From Bacillota bacterium (lineage in GTDB: Bacteria > Bacillota > SHA-98 > UBA4971): a stretch of 64,000 nt of DNA. Position 1 is the first letter of the stretch. Each line of letters begins with the position of its first letter. This document shows positions 62,489 through 64,000 of the stretch, in pieces. A program made the position numbers and the translations under genes. The DNA is taken from the NCBI GenBank assembly GCA_014360195.1, contig JACIXY010000002.1, positions 69,986-133,985 on the forward strand, written 5' to 3'. The notes under the pieces are model-generated. The model searched no databases. It was not told the origin of the DNA and saw nothing but the letters and a program-made list of their open reading frames with translations.

Positions 62489-62708
62489 GCTGCCGCCGGG
62501 CGCGTGCCCGCCCATGGATACGCCAACATCAAGCTCAGCTGCAAGTCGCGGACGCCATCATCAACGCAACTCCGGTAACCGATAGACACGCAACATCGAA
62601 CCGAACACAAACCCTCAGCCCTCGGGCGGCTACATGGCACGGCGCGTCCGTTACGTACTTGTCCGGCCGCGCACTCGCTCAAGCTCGAGGTTGACCATCT
62701 CTAGTGTC

Positions 62709-63662
62709 CTATATCACTCTTATAGCGAACTCCGGGCACGCGGGGCTGCAGTAGCCACACAGGATGCAGACGCTCTCGTCAACGTGCGATTTCCCGTCCA
62801 CGAGCGAGAGCGCTCCGCTCGGGCAGGCCTCGACGCAGGAGCCGCATCCCTTGCAGTACTGGGGGATTATCTTGAGCCGCTTCCTCTTGAATGTGGCCTC
62901 CTGTTCGCTTGCGGGGATCGTCTCCCCCGAGAAAATACGGCAGTTCATGTCCACCTCGGCCTCAGACACCATCCCGACCGCCACGGCGTGGACCCCGGGA
63001 AGCCCGAGCACATACCGGAACGCCTCCTCGCGCCTGGAGATGAGGTGTCCGCCACCCAGGGCCTTCATGACGTAGATGCCTTTGCCTCGTCCGGCGGCGA
63101 CGCGGATCGCCTCTGCCATCTCATCGACGGTGCCGCCGAGAAGCCCCAGGCCCGCCATGTTGATGAGCGGGTGGATGACGTCGATGTCGTCCCTGTCCGC
63201 CGCGGCCCTCGCTACGCTCACCCTGTGCGTGGAGATGCCGACGGCCCGCACCAAGCCCCTGGCCTTGTATTCGCGGAGGCACGCATGAGCGCCCGCCCGC
63301 TCCTCGAACACGCTCTCGTCGAAGCGGTGCGCATGCAGCAGGACGATGTCCAGCCTCTCAACGTCCAGCTCATCAAGGGCAAAGCGGATATGTTCTTCAG
63401 CCTCCTCGTATGAGGACGCCGGGGTCTTCGTGGCGATGACAAGCGGCCCCGCCCACCCTTCCTTCGCCCGGCGGATATGCTCGTATGTCTTGTAGGTGTG
63501 GGCAGTGTCAATGAAGGTAATGCCTCGCTCCAAGGCGCGCCGTATGACCTGCGCCGCCTCCGCGACGGGCACGTCCGCCTGCACTGGCCCTATCGGCAGC
63601 GCGCCGAAGCCAAGTCGCGTAACGCGTATTCCTGAGCTCCCAAGTGACGCTTCAGGGATCAT
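62709..63662 (-). CDS. aldo/keto reductase with C-terminal 2x[4Fe-4S] ferredoxin domain
   Basis: 317 residues. TIM-barrel AKR with the catalytic set in ITFIDTAHTYKTYEHI (Asp, Tyr), VIATKTP (Lys) and LDIVLLHAHRFD (His). A ferredoxin domain follows with CKGCGSCVEACP and CILCGYCSPACP, enough Cys for two [4Fe-4S] clusters. The fusion is common in anaerobes and points to electron transfer from iron-sulfur centres rather than only NADPH. Substrate unknown. I chose the ATG at 63662, with GGGGGAGG 7 nt upstream; the longer frame adds 22 residues. Follows the repeat array at 61.9-62.5 kb. Confidence 0.92.
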   Translation of the reverse strand: MIPEASLGSSGIRVTRLGFGALPIGPVQADVPVAEAAQVIRRALERGITFIDTAHTYKTYEHIRRAKEGWAGPLVIATKTPASSYEEAEEHIRFALDELDVERLDIVLLHAHRFDESVFEERAGAHACLREYKARGLVRAVGISTHRVSVARAAADRDDIDVIHPLINMAGLGLLGGTVDEMAEAIRVAAGRGKGIYVMKALGGGHLISRREEAFRYVLGLPGVHAVAVGMVSEAEVDMNCRIFSGETIPASEQEATFKRKRLKIIPQYCKGCGSCVEACPSGALSLVDGKSHVDESVCILCGYCSPACPEFAIRVI

Positions 63663-64000
63663 GCCATTACCTCCCCCAGTGGTGTGACGCACTCGACCAA
63701 AGCAACAAACCCTTGCTGAGTCGCACAACGAAGTATTCGTTCCACGCCTGCCGATATCCTGCTCCTGGGGGATACAGCCAGCTTCGCAGCCTTGGGCCCT
63801 GTCCCTGCCTGTGTCCTGTCGCCGGAAGCGGCAAGGCGGCGGGGGAACCGCCGCCTTGCCGTCATCGGGCCTGTGGACTTACAGCGTTGCTGGATGTGGG
63901 CTGGCCCGCGATGCCCGGGGTCATCTTGCAAGGTCCCCTGCCGCCTTCACCCTGATGCGTGTCGCATTTCCTGGCAGGTAGGCGAGGGGCACATCATCGA
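63663..64000. other. intergenic end of window with a 14-bp hairpin
   Basis: 338 nt without a gene. CGGCAAGGCGGCGG pairs perfectly with CCGCCGCCTTGCCG at 63829-63861 around GGGAA. No T-run on either side, so it may be an atypical terminator or an RNA element belonging to a gene beyond the window. Confidence 0.65.

Noticed and set aside
62031-62585. 184-residue plus-strand frame through the repeat array
   Set aside because: The 32-nt unit is not a multiple of three, comparable frames exist in all phases and on the other strand, and there is no start signal.

Overview
The window is chromosomal DNA of a high-GC member of the Bacillota, probably a thermophilic or deep-branching lineage (inference). 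The supporting markers are a GlmS-CdaR-CdaA c-di-AMP/cell-wall locus, FtsEX with a CwlO/EnvC-like M23 protein, the S-layer pyruvylation enzyme CsaB, long-form HPF behind a sigma-H-type promoter, a Bacillus-type LexA box, and GTG/TTG starts with strong Shine-Dalgarno sites. Archaeal-type phosphoglycerate mutase and class V FBP aldolase/phosphatase suggest a thermophile. The genus cannot be fixed from the sequence alone.

Layout. 1-6.2 kb (minus): glmS (cut by the window edge), glmM, cdaR, cdaA, apgM. 6.5-8.6 kb: a class A penicillin-binding protein. 9.1-13.4 kb (minus): a HAD phosphatase, then a yvl-like envelope operon (DUF2089 regulator, DUF4097 beta-helix protein, SHOCT-like protein, unknown membrane protein, YvlD-like protein). 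13.6-21.1 kb (plus): uvrB-uvrA-uvrC behind a LexA box. 21.3-22.4 kb: fructose-bisphosphatase. 22.4-28.3 kb (minus): ftsE-ftsX-M23 peptidase-S41 protease-PDZ membrane protein, a division and cell-wall cluster. 28.5-40.4 kb (minus): secA-prfB (with the programmed +1 frameshift)-DUF2993-DUF5693-csaB-wecG/tagA, a split transketolase and a shortened solute-binding protein. 40.5-45.0 kb (minus): DUF5317, a membrane HD-GYP phosphodiesterase, a 24-residue hydrophobic peptide gene and two uncharacterised proteins. 45.1-48.8 kb (minus): HPF, amino-acid ABC permease and binding protein, and a zinc-ribbon protein. 49.2-53.1 kb (plus): peptide ABC transporter (binding protein and two permeases, no ATPases). 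53.3-57.2 kb (minus): a P-type cation ATPase behind a yybP-ykoY manganese riboswitch. 57.6-60.2 kb (plus): a XamI-family restriction-modification pair. 60.3-63.7 kb (minus): a DUF401 permease and an Fe-S aldo/keto reductase.

Non-coding content is the most unusual part. A short inverted-repeat element (about 125 bp, with a longer form near 200 bp, ends AAGTGAGGGTGC/GCACCCTCACTT) occurs at least six times between genes and supplies the stop codons of uvrB and ftsX. Two unrelated arrays of near-palindromes, one with an exact 34-nt period (53.1-53.3 kb) and one with a 32-33-nt period (61.9-62.4 kb), sit in intergenic DNA and look like protein-binding arrays rather than CRISPRs or genes. Several genes carry in-frame hexanucleotide repeats encoding dipeptide tracts (QA, GA, DR), and two conserved proteins (UvrC and the P-type ATPase) have large low-complexity inserts.

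Functionally, much of the window serves the cell envelope: wall precursor synthesis, c-di-AMP signalling, peptidoglycan polymerisation and hydrolysis, division, protein secretion and S-layer anchoring. Excision repair, central carbon enzymes and nutrient or ion transport make up the rest.
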